From Acidilobaceae archaeon (GTDB lineage: Archaea; Thermoproteota; Thermoprotei_A; Sulfolobales; Acidilobaceae), in contig JALWJI010000012.1 in the NCBI GenBank assembly GCA_027081695.1, positions 1-7,519 of the forward strand: a DNA stretch of 7,519 bases, given 5' to 3'. The notes beneath the pieces were generated by a model. The model was not told the origin of the DNA, did no database searches, and saw nothing but the letters and a program-made list of their open reading frames with translations. The translations under genes were made by a program, and so were the position numbers. Every line of letters starts with the position of its first letter. Within the stretch, counting starts at the first letter, position 1. Below, one piece after another: positions 1 to 6,103 of the stretch.

Positions 1-953
1 ACGATACCATCGGACTCTTAGCCTTAGCGGGAAGCGTATTCATAATGTATGTAGCAGGCCTAGAAATAGACCCCCCAGTACTAAGAAGAAACCTTAAGAA
101 AAGCCTTATCGCTGGAACAATAAGCTTCATGGCTCCAATGCTCGTAACAGGATCAGTACTCCATTTCATTCTAAACTATCCACTTGAGACAAGCTTCCTA
201 GCGGCACTCGCTGTATCAACTACAGGCGTGGCGATTGTATATTCAATAATCAAAATGAAAGGGCTGCTCAGGAGAAACATAGGACAACTCATCTTCGCGA
301 CAAGCATGGTAGCAGACGTAGCCGTAGTACTAATATTCACGTTTCTAGTAAGCGCGAAAAGCCTCACGATGCTATTCTACTTCATACTCGTAGTCGTCTT
401 CCCAATACTATTCGGCAAACTAATACTATATCTTCCACACAGCAGTGCAGAAGCTGAACTCAGAACGATACTCGCAGTACTCATAGCCGCAGCACTAGTC
501 TCAGAACTAGCAGGAATGCACGCAATACTCTTCGCATTCCTCCTCGGGGTAACAACGAGGAAATTCGTAACAAAAAGAAAACACGTCGAAGAAAAAGTCC
601 TCGGCCTAACCTTCGGATTCCTAGCACCCATATTCTTCCTAAACGCGGGAATAGCTGCTATGCCGGGAGACATCAAAGGAAGCATAGTACTAGCATTCAT
701 ACTCTTAGCTGCCAGCTACCCAGCCAAGGTTCTACTCACACATGCAAGCCTATATATAATGGCTGGCTTCAGGAAACTTAAGATATCCAGCGTATTTGGA
801 GCTAGGCTTACAGTATCGACCGTTATAGCCTACACTGGTAAACAGATAGGGGTACTAAGCCCAGAACTCGCAGGTGCAATAATATTATCCGCGATAATGG
901 CTACAACGCTGAGCGCCATTATATCAAAGTCCCCAGTAATAGAGGAACCATAA
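1..953 (+). CDS. Kef/CPA2-type cation:proton antiporter, 5'-truncated by window edge
   Basis: This is an integral membrane antiporter that would exchange protons for Na+ or K+. The frame is open to the first complete codon at position 3, and the residues before the ATG at 45 (DTIGLLALAGSVFI) already fit the family pattern leading into AGLEID. The gene therefore begins outside the window and ATG 45 is internal. About 316 residues are visible, nearly all hydrophobic helices. Family landmarks are AGLEIDPPVLRR near the start, the STTGVAIVYSIIKMKG stretch corresponding to the unwound fourth helix, MVADVAVVLIF carrying the membrane aspartate (codon 315-317), PIFFLNAGI, and a late STVIAYTGKQIGVLSPELAG helix. 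The residue before the aspartate is Ala, where family members usually have Asp, Asn or Gln. The protein stops after SPVIEEP with no TrkA/RCK domain, so it is the membrane domain only. Family assignment is firm; ion specificity is unknown. Confidence 0.88.
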   Translation, partial: DTIGLLALAGSVFIMYVAGLEIDPPVLRRNLKKSLIAGTISFMAPMLVTGSVLHFILNYPLETSFLAALAVSTTGVAIVYSIIKMKGLLRRNIGQLIFATSMVADVAVVLIFTFLVSAKSLTMLFYFILVVVFPILFGKLILYLPHSSAEAELRTILAVLIAAALVSELAGMHAILFAFLLGVTTRKFVTKRKHVEEKVLGLTFGFLAPIFFLNAGIAAMPGDIKGSIVLAFILLAASYPAKVLLTHASLYIMAGFRKLKISSVFGARLTVSTVIAYTGKQIGVLSPELAGAIILSAIMATTLSAIISKSPVIEEP

Positions 954-1001
954 ACTATAACTCTAATAGGATCCAGATACTATTAATACAGGCGCATAAA
1001 G

Positions 1002-1613
1002 ATGCTAGAAGAAGCAAAACAGAAGCTTTCATTCATTACTGGTATCACTGCCCCGATAAAAGCCATAGCGTCTCCAAAACGATACTTCTCAGCTCTAGGA
1101 AAACTACTCGACACCTATGGCATCTACGCAAAGGCGATAATATATACGGGTTCATGGATCGGGGCCTCAATGATAACATTCTTCCTCCTCCTACTAATAG
1201 AACTACTGAGATCAATACTATCAATAGATATAGCAGGATTCTTCACATCACCACTAAAAGCATTCCTGTATAGCTTCGCGTTCCCCATAATAGCTGTAGT
1301 AATAGATGCGTCAATAATCGCGATTCTCCTTCTACCATTCCCGAGAGAGCGAGGCATACTAGACGTCTATGTTATAAGATCAAGTAGCCTTCTTCCATAC
1401 GCTCTGAGAGTAGTAATCCTAGACATAGAGGGTAACCTATCCATTGCATCACTGGTCTCGGCAACAAGCAGTAATATCGGCCTAATCCTATTGGTTGCCG
1501 GAACCATATTAACAATCTATGGACTGCGCAAAACAATAGGAGTAGACTTACGAGGAGCAATAATAGCAGGTTCAGCTCCACTCATCTATAAGATCCTGCT
1601 GGCCACCCTATAG
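1002..1613 (+). CDS. Yip1-like multi-spanning membrane protein
   Basis: This is a 203-residue membrane protein of unknown function. It starts with a short amphipathic cytoplasmic stretch (MLEEAKQKL, then APIKAIASPKRYF). Roughly five hydrophobic segments follow, near residues 44-70, 85-112, 127-141, 150-173 and 184-203. The Ser-Pro-x-x-Tyr-Phe element before the first helix, the five-helix layout and the length of about 200 residues resemble archaeal Yip1-domain proteins, but no diagnostic motif makes this certain. The ATG at 1002 has no clear Shine-Dalgarno sequence. A TATA-like stretch (about 978-987) lies only some 15 nt upstream, so the start may be leaderless or the gene may be read through from the antiporter 48 bp upstream. 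The gap also holds a weak inverted repeat (964-969 with 980-985). The same-strand neighbours give no functional clue. It could instead be an unrelated hypothetical membrane protein. Confidence 0.65.
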   Translation: MLEEAKQKLSFITGITAPIKAIASPKRYFSALGKLLDTYGIYAKAIIYTGSWIGASMITFFLLLLIELLRSILSIDIAGFFTSPLKAFLYSFAFPIIAVVIDASIIAILLLPFPRERGILDVYVIRSSSLLPYALRVVILDIEGNLSIASLVSATSSNIGLILLVAGTILTIYGLRKTIGVDLRGAIIAGSAPLIYKILLATL

Positions 1614-1621
1614 TATATATA
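1614..1621 (+). promoter_or_regulatory. TATA box for ThrRS-ed
   Basis: TATATATA directly follows the stop codon of the membrane-protein gene. An archaeal start site about 25 nt downstream would fall near 1642-1645. That is after the ATG at 1629 and before the ATG at 1659, so it supports 1659 as the translation start and gives the editing protein its own promoter. The promoter is inferred from composition and spacing only. Confidence 0.5.
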
Positions 1622-1640
1622 ATTGTAAATGAACTATGCC

Positions 1641-1648
1641 GGAGAGGG
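1641..1648 (+). promoter_or_regulatory. Shine-Dalgarno site deciding the ThrRS-ed start
   Basis: GGAGAGGG ends 10 nt before ATG 1659. It lies inside the longer reading frame that begins at ATG 1629, and no comparable site precedes 1629. It therefore favours the shorter protein beginning MRILLFHAE. Confidence 0.6.
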
Positions 1649-1658
1649 AATATCAGAA

Positions 1659-3005
1659 ATGAGGATACTCTTATTCCACGCCGAGAGACTCTACTATAAG
1701 ACCCTCAAGAAAGCTCTAAAAAAGCCTCCGGACATGCCAGGAGAGGGAGAATACGGCCCATGCGTCGTAGCCTTCATAACCATAGAAGCTAGCGATAATG
1801 ATGAAACGGTCAAGGAGGCAGCATCGAACATAGTAGACTACGCTGTAAACCAGGTAAAAGAAAAAACAATAGTCCTCTATCCCTACGCGCATCTAAGTAG
1901 CGATCTTGCAAAACCTCCAAAAGCACACAAGCTCCTCGTAGACCTAGAGACCGAGGTCAAAAAACTTTACAATGGACGAGTACACAGGGTTCCCTTCGGA
2001 TGGTATAAGAGGCTAGAGATATCAGTCAAGGGGCATCCCTTATCAGAGCTCAGCAGAACAATTAGGACAAGACCAACACTGTTCGTAATAGGAGAAAAAC
2101 CATACAAGTCAGTTAAAGAAGCGGTAGAAGGAAAAGTACTTCCAGACTGGATACTAAACACTCCCAAGATCTATCTAAATGAAAGTAAACTTCTCAGACA
2201 GAAACTAGAAGTATTCCAGACAAACCACTGCACTAGCTGGCAACATCAAGAAATAACGAGGAGAGTACACAGGAAAATAGAATCTCTAACAGACACACTT
2301 CTTCAAATAAAAGAAAATGTACTCGGCGTGAAAGGAGTAGAAGGCCTCCTGTACTATACCACACGTGATGAGGCATCTCCAGGAGTCTACACCGGAAAAT
2401 GTGTGCTAGAAGAAACATTCTACGTCATCAATACAAGCAAAACTCAAGAGACCCTCGAAGCGATATATGAAGGATTCAGCCAAGAGAACCTAGTAGTATA
2501 CGAGTACGAGGATCTCAAGATATACGGGGCAAAGATCGCCGACTACACAATACCTGTCGCAGCCTCCAAGAATGATAAGACAGTGATAGGACCGCTCAAA
2601 ACAATATTCGAAACAATACTAGCAAGAGAATCCATACAAGCTGAGAAGGAAGGCAAAACACCATACCTGCCCATATGGCTTCACCCAATAACACTAGCCC
2701 TAATACCAGTCTCAGAAAAAGTAATGGACTATACTAGGACACTAGCCCTAGAACTAGCAGGCCGAGGAGTCAACGTCGAACTATTAGTACCAGGGCAAAG
2801 CATAGGGACACGGATCCGCCATGCAGCCAAGAGATGGATCCCCTATACAGTGGTAATAGGGGAGAGGGAGGCAGCGACAGGTACAGTCACGGTCAGGCGC
2901 AGATGGGAGACAGGAAGGCAGGAAGTACTCCCAGTAACCAGCCTGGTAGACGAGGTCACTGGGATTCTCCGCTATCACGGCGTTCTTGGCCGGATCCTCC
3001 GCTAG
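1659..3005 (+). CDS. thrS: Threonyl-tRNA synthetase editing protein (ThrRS-ed), split from the catalytic subunit
   Basis: This cytoplasmic proofreading factor hydrolyses seryl-tRNA-Thr made in error by a separate threonyl-tRNA synthetase. The first ~140 residues are the archaeal-type ThrRS editing domain (D-aminoacyl-tRNA deacylase-like fold), starting MRILLFHAE. It contains YPYAHLSSDLAKP and VPFGWYKRLEISVKGHPLSE, whose Phe-Gly-Trp-Tyr-Lys lysine corresponds to the essential editing lysine known in Pyrococcus. The last ~100 residues are a class II anticodon-binding domain (LPIWLHPITLALIPVSE, IRHAAKRWIPYTVVIGE, VTVRRR). The ~200 residues between keep no recognisable class II motif 2 or 3 and no zinc-site pattern, as in known crenarchaeal ThrRS-ed proteins. 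ATG 1659 is chosen over ATG 1629 because of family start, Shine-Dalgarno and TATA spacing. The catalytic partner is not in this window. The 3' end overlaps the convergent zinc-ribbon gene by 50 bp. Confidence 0.9.
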   Translation: MRILLFHAERLYYKTLKKALKKPPDMPGEGEYGPCVVAFITIEASDNDETVKEAASNIVDYAVNQVKEKTIVLYPYAHLSSDLAKPPKAHKLLVDLETEVKKLYNGRVHRVPFGWYKRLEISVKGHPLSELSRTIRTRPTLFVIGEKPYKSVKEAVEGKVLPDWILNTPKIYLNESKLLRQKLEVFQTNHCTSWQHQEITRRVHRKIESLTDTLLQIKENVLGVKGVEGLLYYTTRDEASPGVYTGKCVLEETFYVINTSKTQETLEAIYEGFSQENLVVYEYEDLKIYGAKIADYTIPVAASKNDKTVIGPLKTIFETILARESIQAEKEGKTPYLPIWLHPITLALIPVSEKVMDYTRTLALELAGRGVNVELLVPGQSIGTRIRHAAKRWIPYTVVIGEREAATGTVTVRRRWETGRQEVLPVTSLVDEVTGILRYHGVLGRILR

Positions 3006-3159
3006 GCTCGTCTTCGATCCTCTCTAGCACTATATGGAACGTGTTTTTCTTACAGTACGGGCAATAATGGTAGATCTTGCCCATCGATTTCAAGTCATAG
3101 CTGACCGGGAGTATCCACTCCTTCCCGCACTCCGTACACTTGAGTTTCCATCGGGTCAT
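2956..3159 (-). CDS. Small zinc-ribbon protein (67 aa)
   Basis: This 67-residue protein has one treble-clef or zinc-ribbon site: Cys8-X2-Cys11 (KCTECGKEW) and Cys33-X2-Cys36 (YCPYCKKN), 21 residues apart. That spacing fits a single bound zinc ion. The tail from about residue 50 (EDEPSGGSGQERRDSGESQ) is polar and probably disordered. The ATG at 3159 overlaps the TGA of the upstream gene as ATGA, so the two are probably translationally coupled and work together. The last 50 bp lie antisense to the end of the ThrRS-ed gene, which explains why the tail is odd in composition. Function is not recognised. Transcription, translation or RNA-associated roles are common for such ribbons, but nothing here decides. 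Confidence 0.72.
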   Translation of the reverse strand: MTRWKLKCTECGKEWILPVSYDLKSMGKIYHYCPYCKKNTFHIVLERIEDEPSGGSGQERRDSGESQ

Positions 3160-3473
3160 TCTCCTGCTTCACCGGGCTCATCGACAGCTAGCCTAACCTT
3201 ATAATATATGTATAGCTTCTCGATAACAGGCCTAATATCGGGAACCAACAGGTACTTTATCAAATTAAGGCCTTTAACGGGGAATATGATCTTCTTGTTA
3301 TCAGTATACCCGCAGACTGTACAAGACACCTTCACCTTCACACGAACATTCTCGCGCTCCTCGTCGATAGGACCCTCTATAACATATACATAGTCCGCGG
3401 GAGCCCCACACTTCGGGCACAACCCAATATCCCGATGCTCATAACTATACCTCGGCTTCAAACCCTCCACCAA
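3156..3473 (-). CDS. Small zinc-ribbon protein (105 aa)
   Basis: This is the first gene of a two-gene unit. It encodes about 105 residues with Cys19-X2-Cys22 (LCPKCGAP) and Cys51-X2-Cys54 (SCTVCGYT), separated by a charged beta-rich segment (EERENVRVKVKV), so a zinc ribbon is likely. The C-terminal half (residues 64-100) is predicted mixed helix and strand, with VKGLNLIKYLLVPDIRP. No ATG is in frame. The stop TAA at 3480-3482 limits the start to TTG 3473 or GTG 3470. A purine-rich GGTGGAGG overlaps these codons, so neither has a normal Shine-Dalgarno site upstream. It overlaps the second zinc-ribbon gene by 4 bp. A TATA-rich stretch (about 3513-3527) and a tandem repeat lie upstream. The function is unknown. 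Confidence 0.72.
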   Translation of the reverse strand: MVEGLKPRYSYEHRDIGLCPKCGAPADYVYVIEGPIDEERENVRVKVKVSCTVCGYTDNKKIIFPVKGLNLIKYLLVPDIRPVIEKLYIYYKVRLAVDEPGEAGE

Positions 3474-3530
3474 TGCACATTACTATTTCAGGCGTCCACT
3501 TAGCTATCCCCTACTGTACTATACATATAC

Positions 3531-3552
3531 ATCATACTATTATCATACTATT
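3531..3552. repeat. Perfect 11-bp tandem duplication
   Basis: ATCATACTATT occurs twice head to tail with no mismatch and no spacer. It lies 58-79 bp upstream of the zinc-ribbon start on the - strand, where it reads AATAGTATGAT twice. It is outside the expected core promoter, so it could be a two-site operator or simple slippage. Confidence 0.8.
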
Positions 3553-3625
3553 CATCTCGAATCTATTAATAAGGTAGACAGCATATCTGTTACTCTATTG
3601 ATAAATACTCTTAAGTCAATATTGC

Positions 3626-3865
3626 ATGACATTAATAAAATTAATAATTTTGGGAAAGAAATATGTCCCCATTTGTATTTATTTTGTAGCATTCGTCTTG
3701 TTAGTTACTAAATATACCATGGATGTTTGCATTCAAGAAGAACGTATATTACATGGTAAAGGGGAATTCCTTGAGTCTCATGTGTCGAAACAGGCCACCT
3801 TATTGATTGATACGTTGCCTCCAAAGACTATTGCCAAACGAGTGCGCTTCATCATAAATAAATAA
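3626..3865 (+). CDS. Doubtful small ORF, possible membrane-anchored peptide
   Basis: This is an open frame of 79 codons from ATG 3626 to TAA 3863-3865. One hydrophobic stretch (about residues 14-27, PICIYFVAFVLLV) is followed by a charged C-terminal half ending KRVRFIINK, which would suit a single-pass membrane peptide. No family is recognised. Codon choice (ATT, TTG, CTT, mixed ends) differs from the CTA/ATA/AGA-rich + strand genes nearby. No Shine-Dalgarno site precedes it. A weak TATA-like AAATACTCTTAAG lies about 20 bp upstream. It may be chance, a remnant of a lost gene, or a young orphan. Confidence 0.25.
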   Translation: MTLIKLIILGKKYVPICIYFVAFVLLVTKYTMDVCIQEERILHGKGEFLESHVSKQATLLIDTLPPKTIAKRVRFIINK

Positions 3866-3893
3866 AAAACTAGAATTTTTATATTATCTAGTT
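3852..3893 (-). terminator. Hairpin plus T-tract terminator of the AOR gene
   Basis: AACTAGA (3868-3874) and TCTAGTT (3887-3893) form a perfect 7-bp stem with a 12-nt loop. Read on the - strand, the hairpin runs straight into TTTTTT followed by ATTTATTTAT. The AOR stop codon (3884-3886) lies in the loop. Oligo-T is the known archaeal termination signal; the hairpin may add stability to the RNA end. Confidence 0.6.
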
Positions 3894-5737
3894 AACAACA
3901 TTGATTGTAATATTTCTATATCTGATATGAGTTCTGGTAGGTCTAGTTCTTCTGCTGCTTTTGGTGTTGGTAGTCCTGTTTCGGGATCCCAGTTTCTTAA
4001 CCTGTAGTATTCTTTTAGTGCTTCTTTGAAGTCGTTCCAGTCGAGGAATGCTTTTACTCCTTTTAGTGGGCCTTCTGGTATAGGCTCCATCCATCGTGGT
4101 GGTATTGTGTCGTCTCTGCTTGGTATCATTCCTGCTTTGACCGCGTATATTCTGGCTAATAGTTCTGCTCTCCGTGGAGCGTTTAGTAGATATTCTTCGT
4201 CTGGTCTTGTCCCAGCTAGTGCTTCTATGAAGTCTTGTATTGCATCCATTGGATAGGAGACGAACCGGCATATTCCGAGTGTGTCTAATAGTGCGTCTCT
4301 GTCTCTGCTTTTTATGAGGCTTGGCACGAGTTCTTTAGCGGGTCCCTCAGTTGGCGGCTGGTGTGGTCTTGGCCATCCTCGGAGGTGGCTTGCTCCCACG
4401 TCGGCAGTAGCGTAGCTTAGTCCGTATGTTCTCCGGCCTCTTGGGTCCCAGGCAGGTGCTTCTAGTCCTTTTACGTGTACTGCTTTTTCTTCTCCTATGC
4501 CTAGGATTCTGCTTGCTCTCTTCACTCCTTCTGCTAGTATTGCTCCTAGGCCTCTTCTATAGGCTATGTCTTCTAGTAGTCTTAGTATTGCCTCCGCGTC
4601 GCCGAATCCCTTTGCTTCTACTCCGTAGTCTTCTGGGTTTACGAGGCCCTCTTCTACGAGTTCGAGGAACCAGCCTATAGTGTTCCCGGCGCTAATGGTG
4701 TCAATTCCTAGCTCGTCTGCTACTAGGTTGAAGTATAGTACTGCGTCTAGCTCGAATGTGCCTGTAGCCGCTCCCAGCATTCCTAGATTCTCGTATTCTG
4801 GCTTGACCTCGAATTCGATACCCTTATATTTCGCTCTGACATATCTCGCGCATTTGATCGGACAACTCTTTCCGTGAATGAACCATGGTGCCTCGATCTC
4901 CTTTTCTTTCACGGCGTCACCGCTCAGGCGTGCAGCTTGTTCTACCGGTATCCATGGCTTCTTGAAGTTGTATGAGGGGCTCATACTGGCTTGCGCCGCG
5001 AATAGGAGAGCGTTGGTTGTACCATAGTTGCGTATCTCGTTATAGCGGTGGCTCTCGGAGAAGTGTTTGAACCAGTAGTCTCTTAGGAGTTTTAATCTGT
5101 CTGGGTCTTTGACTGGCACTGGGTTTGACCCGTAGACAGCTACTGCTTTGAGGTTTTTGCTTCCCATTACGGCTCCTAGTCCTCCTCGGCCTGCAGCCCG
5201 GTATACGTCGAAGGCTATGTGTGCAAACCTTACGAGGCGTTCTCCAGCCGGTCCTATTGCCGCGACACTAGCGGAGAGGCTGGTCTCCGCTCTTATCTTA
5301 TCTGTTGTCTCTGTTATTCTCTGGCCCCAGAGATGATCTGCTCTCCGTATTTCTACTTTGTCATTGTTTATCCAGAGGTAGACTGGTTTCTTTGCCTTTC
5401 CTTTTATCACTAGTGCATTGTATCCTGCTTTTCGAAGCAGTGGGCCGAAGAAGTCACCCGCATGGCTGTCGTGTATGAGTCCTGTAAGTGGGCTCTTGGA
5501 TACTACTGATACCTTGCTGGCGCCTGGTGCTACTGCGTTTAGGAGGCCTGAGGAGAAAACGATTACGTTCTCTGGGTCAAATGGGTCTGTTCCAGGCAAA
5601 ACACTATTATATACCAGATAATACCCTAGGCTTTTACCTCCTAGGAACTTATCACAGATATCCTCTTCTAGGATCTCCGTCCAGGTTTTCTCGTTGGAAA
5701 GATCAACGTGGAGGATTTTACATTTTAAACCGAGCAC
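3884..5737 (-). CDS. Aldehyde:ferredoxin oxidoreductase family tungsten/molybdenum enzyme
   Basis: This 617-residue cytoplasmic oxidoreductase would bind a tungsto- or molybdo-bispyranopterin plus a [4Fe-4S] cluster and oxidise aldehydes to acids, passing electrons to ferredoxin. Family landmarks, in order, are CKILHVDLS, KSPLTGLIHDSHAGDFFGP, the pterin loop AAGRGGLGAVMGSKNLKA (181-198), PEYEN with active-site-type Glu314, DELGIDTISAGNTIGW (341-356), APAWDPRGRRTYGLSYATA (427-445), His451, and DTLGICRF with cluster Cys490. Length matches the family (about 600-620). The N-terminal cluster motif is incomplete: Cys292-X3-Cys296 is present, but the expected Cys three residues before Cys292 is Gly289, with His288 beside it. 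GTG 5737 is used because a stop (5756-5758) closes the frame and GGTGG precedes it. No pterin-synthesis or ferredoxin gene is adjacent. The exact subfamily and substrate cannot be assigned from this sequence. Confidence 0.93.
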   Translation of the reverse strand: MLGLKCKILHVDLSNEKTWTEILEEDICDKFLGGKSLGYYLVYNSVLPGTDPFDPENVIVFSSGLLNAVAPGASKVSVVSKSPLTGLIHDSHAGDFFGPLLRKAGYNALVIKGKAKKPVYLWINNDKVEIRRADHLWGQRITETTDKIRAETSLSASVAAIGPAGERLVRFAHIAFDVYRAAGRGGLGAVMGSKNLKAVAVYGSNPVPVKDPDRLKLLRDYWFKHFSESHRYNEIRNYGTTNALLFAAQASMSPSYNFKKPWIPVEQAARLSGDAVKEKEIEAPWFIHGKSCPIKCARYVRAKYKGIEFEVKPEYENLGMLGAATGTFELDAVLYFNLVADELGIDTISAGNTIGWFLELVEEGLVNPEDYGVEAKGFGDAEAILRLLEDIAYRRGLGAILAEGVKRASRILGIGEEKAVHVKGLEAPAWDPRGRRTYGLSYATADVGASHLRGWPRPHQPPTEGPAKELVPSLIKSRDRDALLDTLGICRFVSYPMDAIQDFIEALAGTRPDEEYLLNAPRRAELLARIYAVKAGMIPSRDDTIPPRWMEPIPEGPLKGVKAFLDWNDFKEALKEYYRLRNWDPETGLPTPKAAEELDLPELISDIEILQSMLLTR

Positions 5738-5744
5738 TTGTCTT

Positions 5745-5749
5745 CCACC
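5745..5749 (-). promoter_or_regulatory. Shine-Dalgarno site for the AOR GTG start
   Basis: On the - strand GGTGG lies 7 nt before GTG 5737. It supports this start over downstream alternatives. The same bases sit just inside a mini-ORF that begins at ATG 5753 in another frame. Confidence 0.6.
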
Positions 5750-5779
5750 ACATGGCTAGTTATTTGTAGGAGGAGGGAA

Positions 5780-5788
5780 AATAATATT
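5780..5788 (-). promoter_or_regulatory. Probable TATA box of the AOR gene
   Basis: On the - strand this reads AATATTATT followed by a pyrimidine run (TTCCCTCCTCC). A start about 25 nt downstream would fall near 5758 and give a leader of about 20 nt containing the GGTGG site. It is inferred from position and composition. Confidence 0.4.
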
Positions 5789-5837
5789 GATAGTATAGTC
5801 GTTATATCGAGTATCTATCCTTGACTTGAGCAGAGGA

Positions 5838-5850
5838 TTATAAGTTATAT
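5838..5850 (+). promoter_or_regulatory. Possible promoter of the GC-rich island
   Basis: TTATAAGTTATAT resembles an archaeal TATA box. A start site about 25 nt downstream would be near 5870, about 25 bp before the GC-rich segment. The two together would suit a short RNA gene. Confidence 0.3.
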
Positions 5851-5893
5851 CATTTCTCCCACGGATACTATCATATGGCTGGACTAGTGTTAT

Positions 5894-5986
5894 GGTGATG
5901 AGGGCGCACGGCCGTGATCTGAGCCCCTTAGGAGGAATGTTGTTATAGGGCTGTGAAGAGCCGTGTTTCGCCCGAGCCGTCTCTCG
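5894..5986 (+). ncRNA. Candidate structured non-coding RNA (GC-rich island)
   Basis: This 93-bp stretch is 60% G+C inside an AT-rich spacer. In hyperthermophiles, GC-rich islands often mark structured RNAs. It contains a C-box-like GTGATGA (5895-5901), a D-box-like CTGA (5919-5922), a perfect 10-bp palindrome CACGGCCGTG (5907-5916), a pairing AGCCC/GGGCT (5922-5926 with 5948-5952), and GGCT/AGCC flanking GTGAAG. The 17 nt between the boxes is too long for a standard C/D guide RNA and no second D box is seen, so no class is assigned. Strand is inferred from the upstream TATA-like element. It may simply be unannotated spacer. Confidence 0.3.
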
Positions 5987-6095
5987 AATAATTAAGTATA
6001 GTTGTTCATAATCAGTATATACACTTATAAAGATCCTGTGATCTCCTATGATATATGGATGAAGAGGTGATGATGATGCCGGACTGTGGCAACAG

Positions 6096-6103
6096 TTAAA
6101 AAG
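6096..6103 (+). promoter_or_regulatory. TATA-like element of serK
   Basis: TTAAAAAG is preceded by purine-containing AACAG. Transcription would begin near 6122-6126, just before the conserved serK coding begins. This would place the true start codon downstream of about 6125, where no ATG, GTG or TTG exists in frame before the conserved motif. Confidence 0.35.

Larger units (their letters stand above)
3474..3883. other. AT-rich spacer between two - strand transcription units
   Basis: These 410 bp carry no confident gene. They hold the likely promoter region of the zinc-ribbon pair (TATA-like stretch about 3513-3527, reading leftward), an 11-bp tandem duplication, a doubtful 79-codon + strand ORF, and the terminator of the AOR gene at the right end. 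Composition is clearly more AT-rich than the flanking genes. Confidence 0.6.

Noticed and set aside
377..700. 107-codon - strand frame inside the antiporter gene
   Set aside because: It is a shadow of strongly conserved membrane coding on the + strand, with low-complexity Ser/Ala/Thr content.
2834..3067. 77-codon + strand frame across the end of ThrRS-ed
   Set aside because: It overlaps the conserved anticodon-binding domain in another frame and the zinc-ribbon gene on the other strand, and shows no domain.
5895..5922. A C/D-box guide RNA (GTGATGA ... CTGA)
   Set aside because: Only one D-like box is present, the 17-nt spacing is too long, and there is no C'/D' pair or convincing terminal stem. 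It is kept only as part of an unclassified GC-rich candidate.
5892..5948. An 18-codon ORF (MVMRAHGRDLSPLGGMLL)
   Set aside because: It is too short to judge, has no ribosome-binding site, and lies in the GC-rich palindromic segment.
6067..6099. A short ORF starting with three ATG codons just before serK
   Set aside because: It ends after about ten codons and is not in the serK frame. It matters only as a possible remnant if a frameshift occurred.
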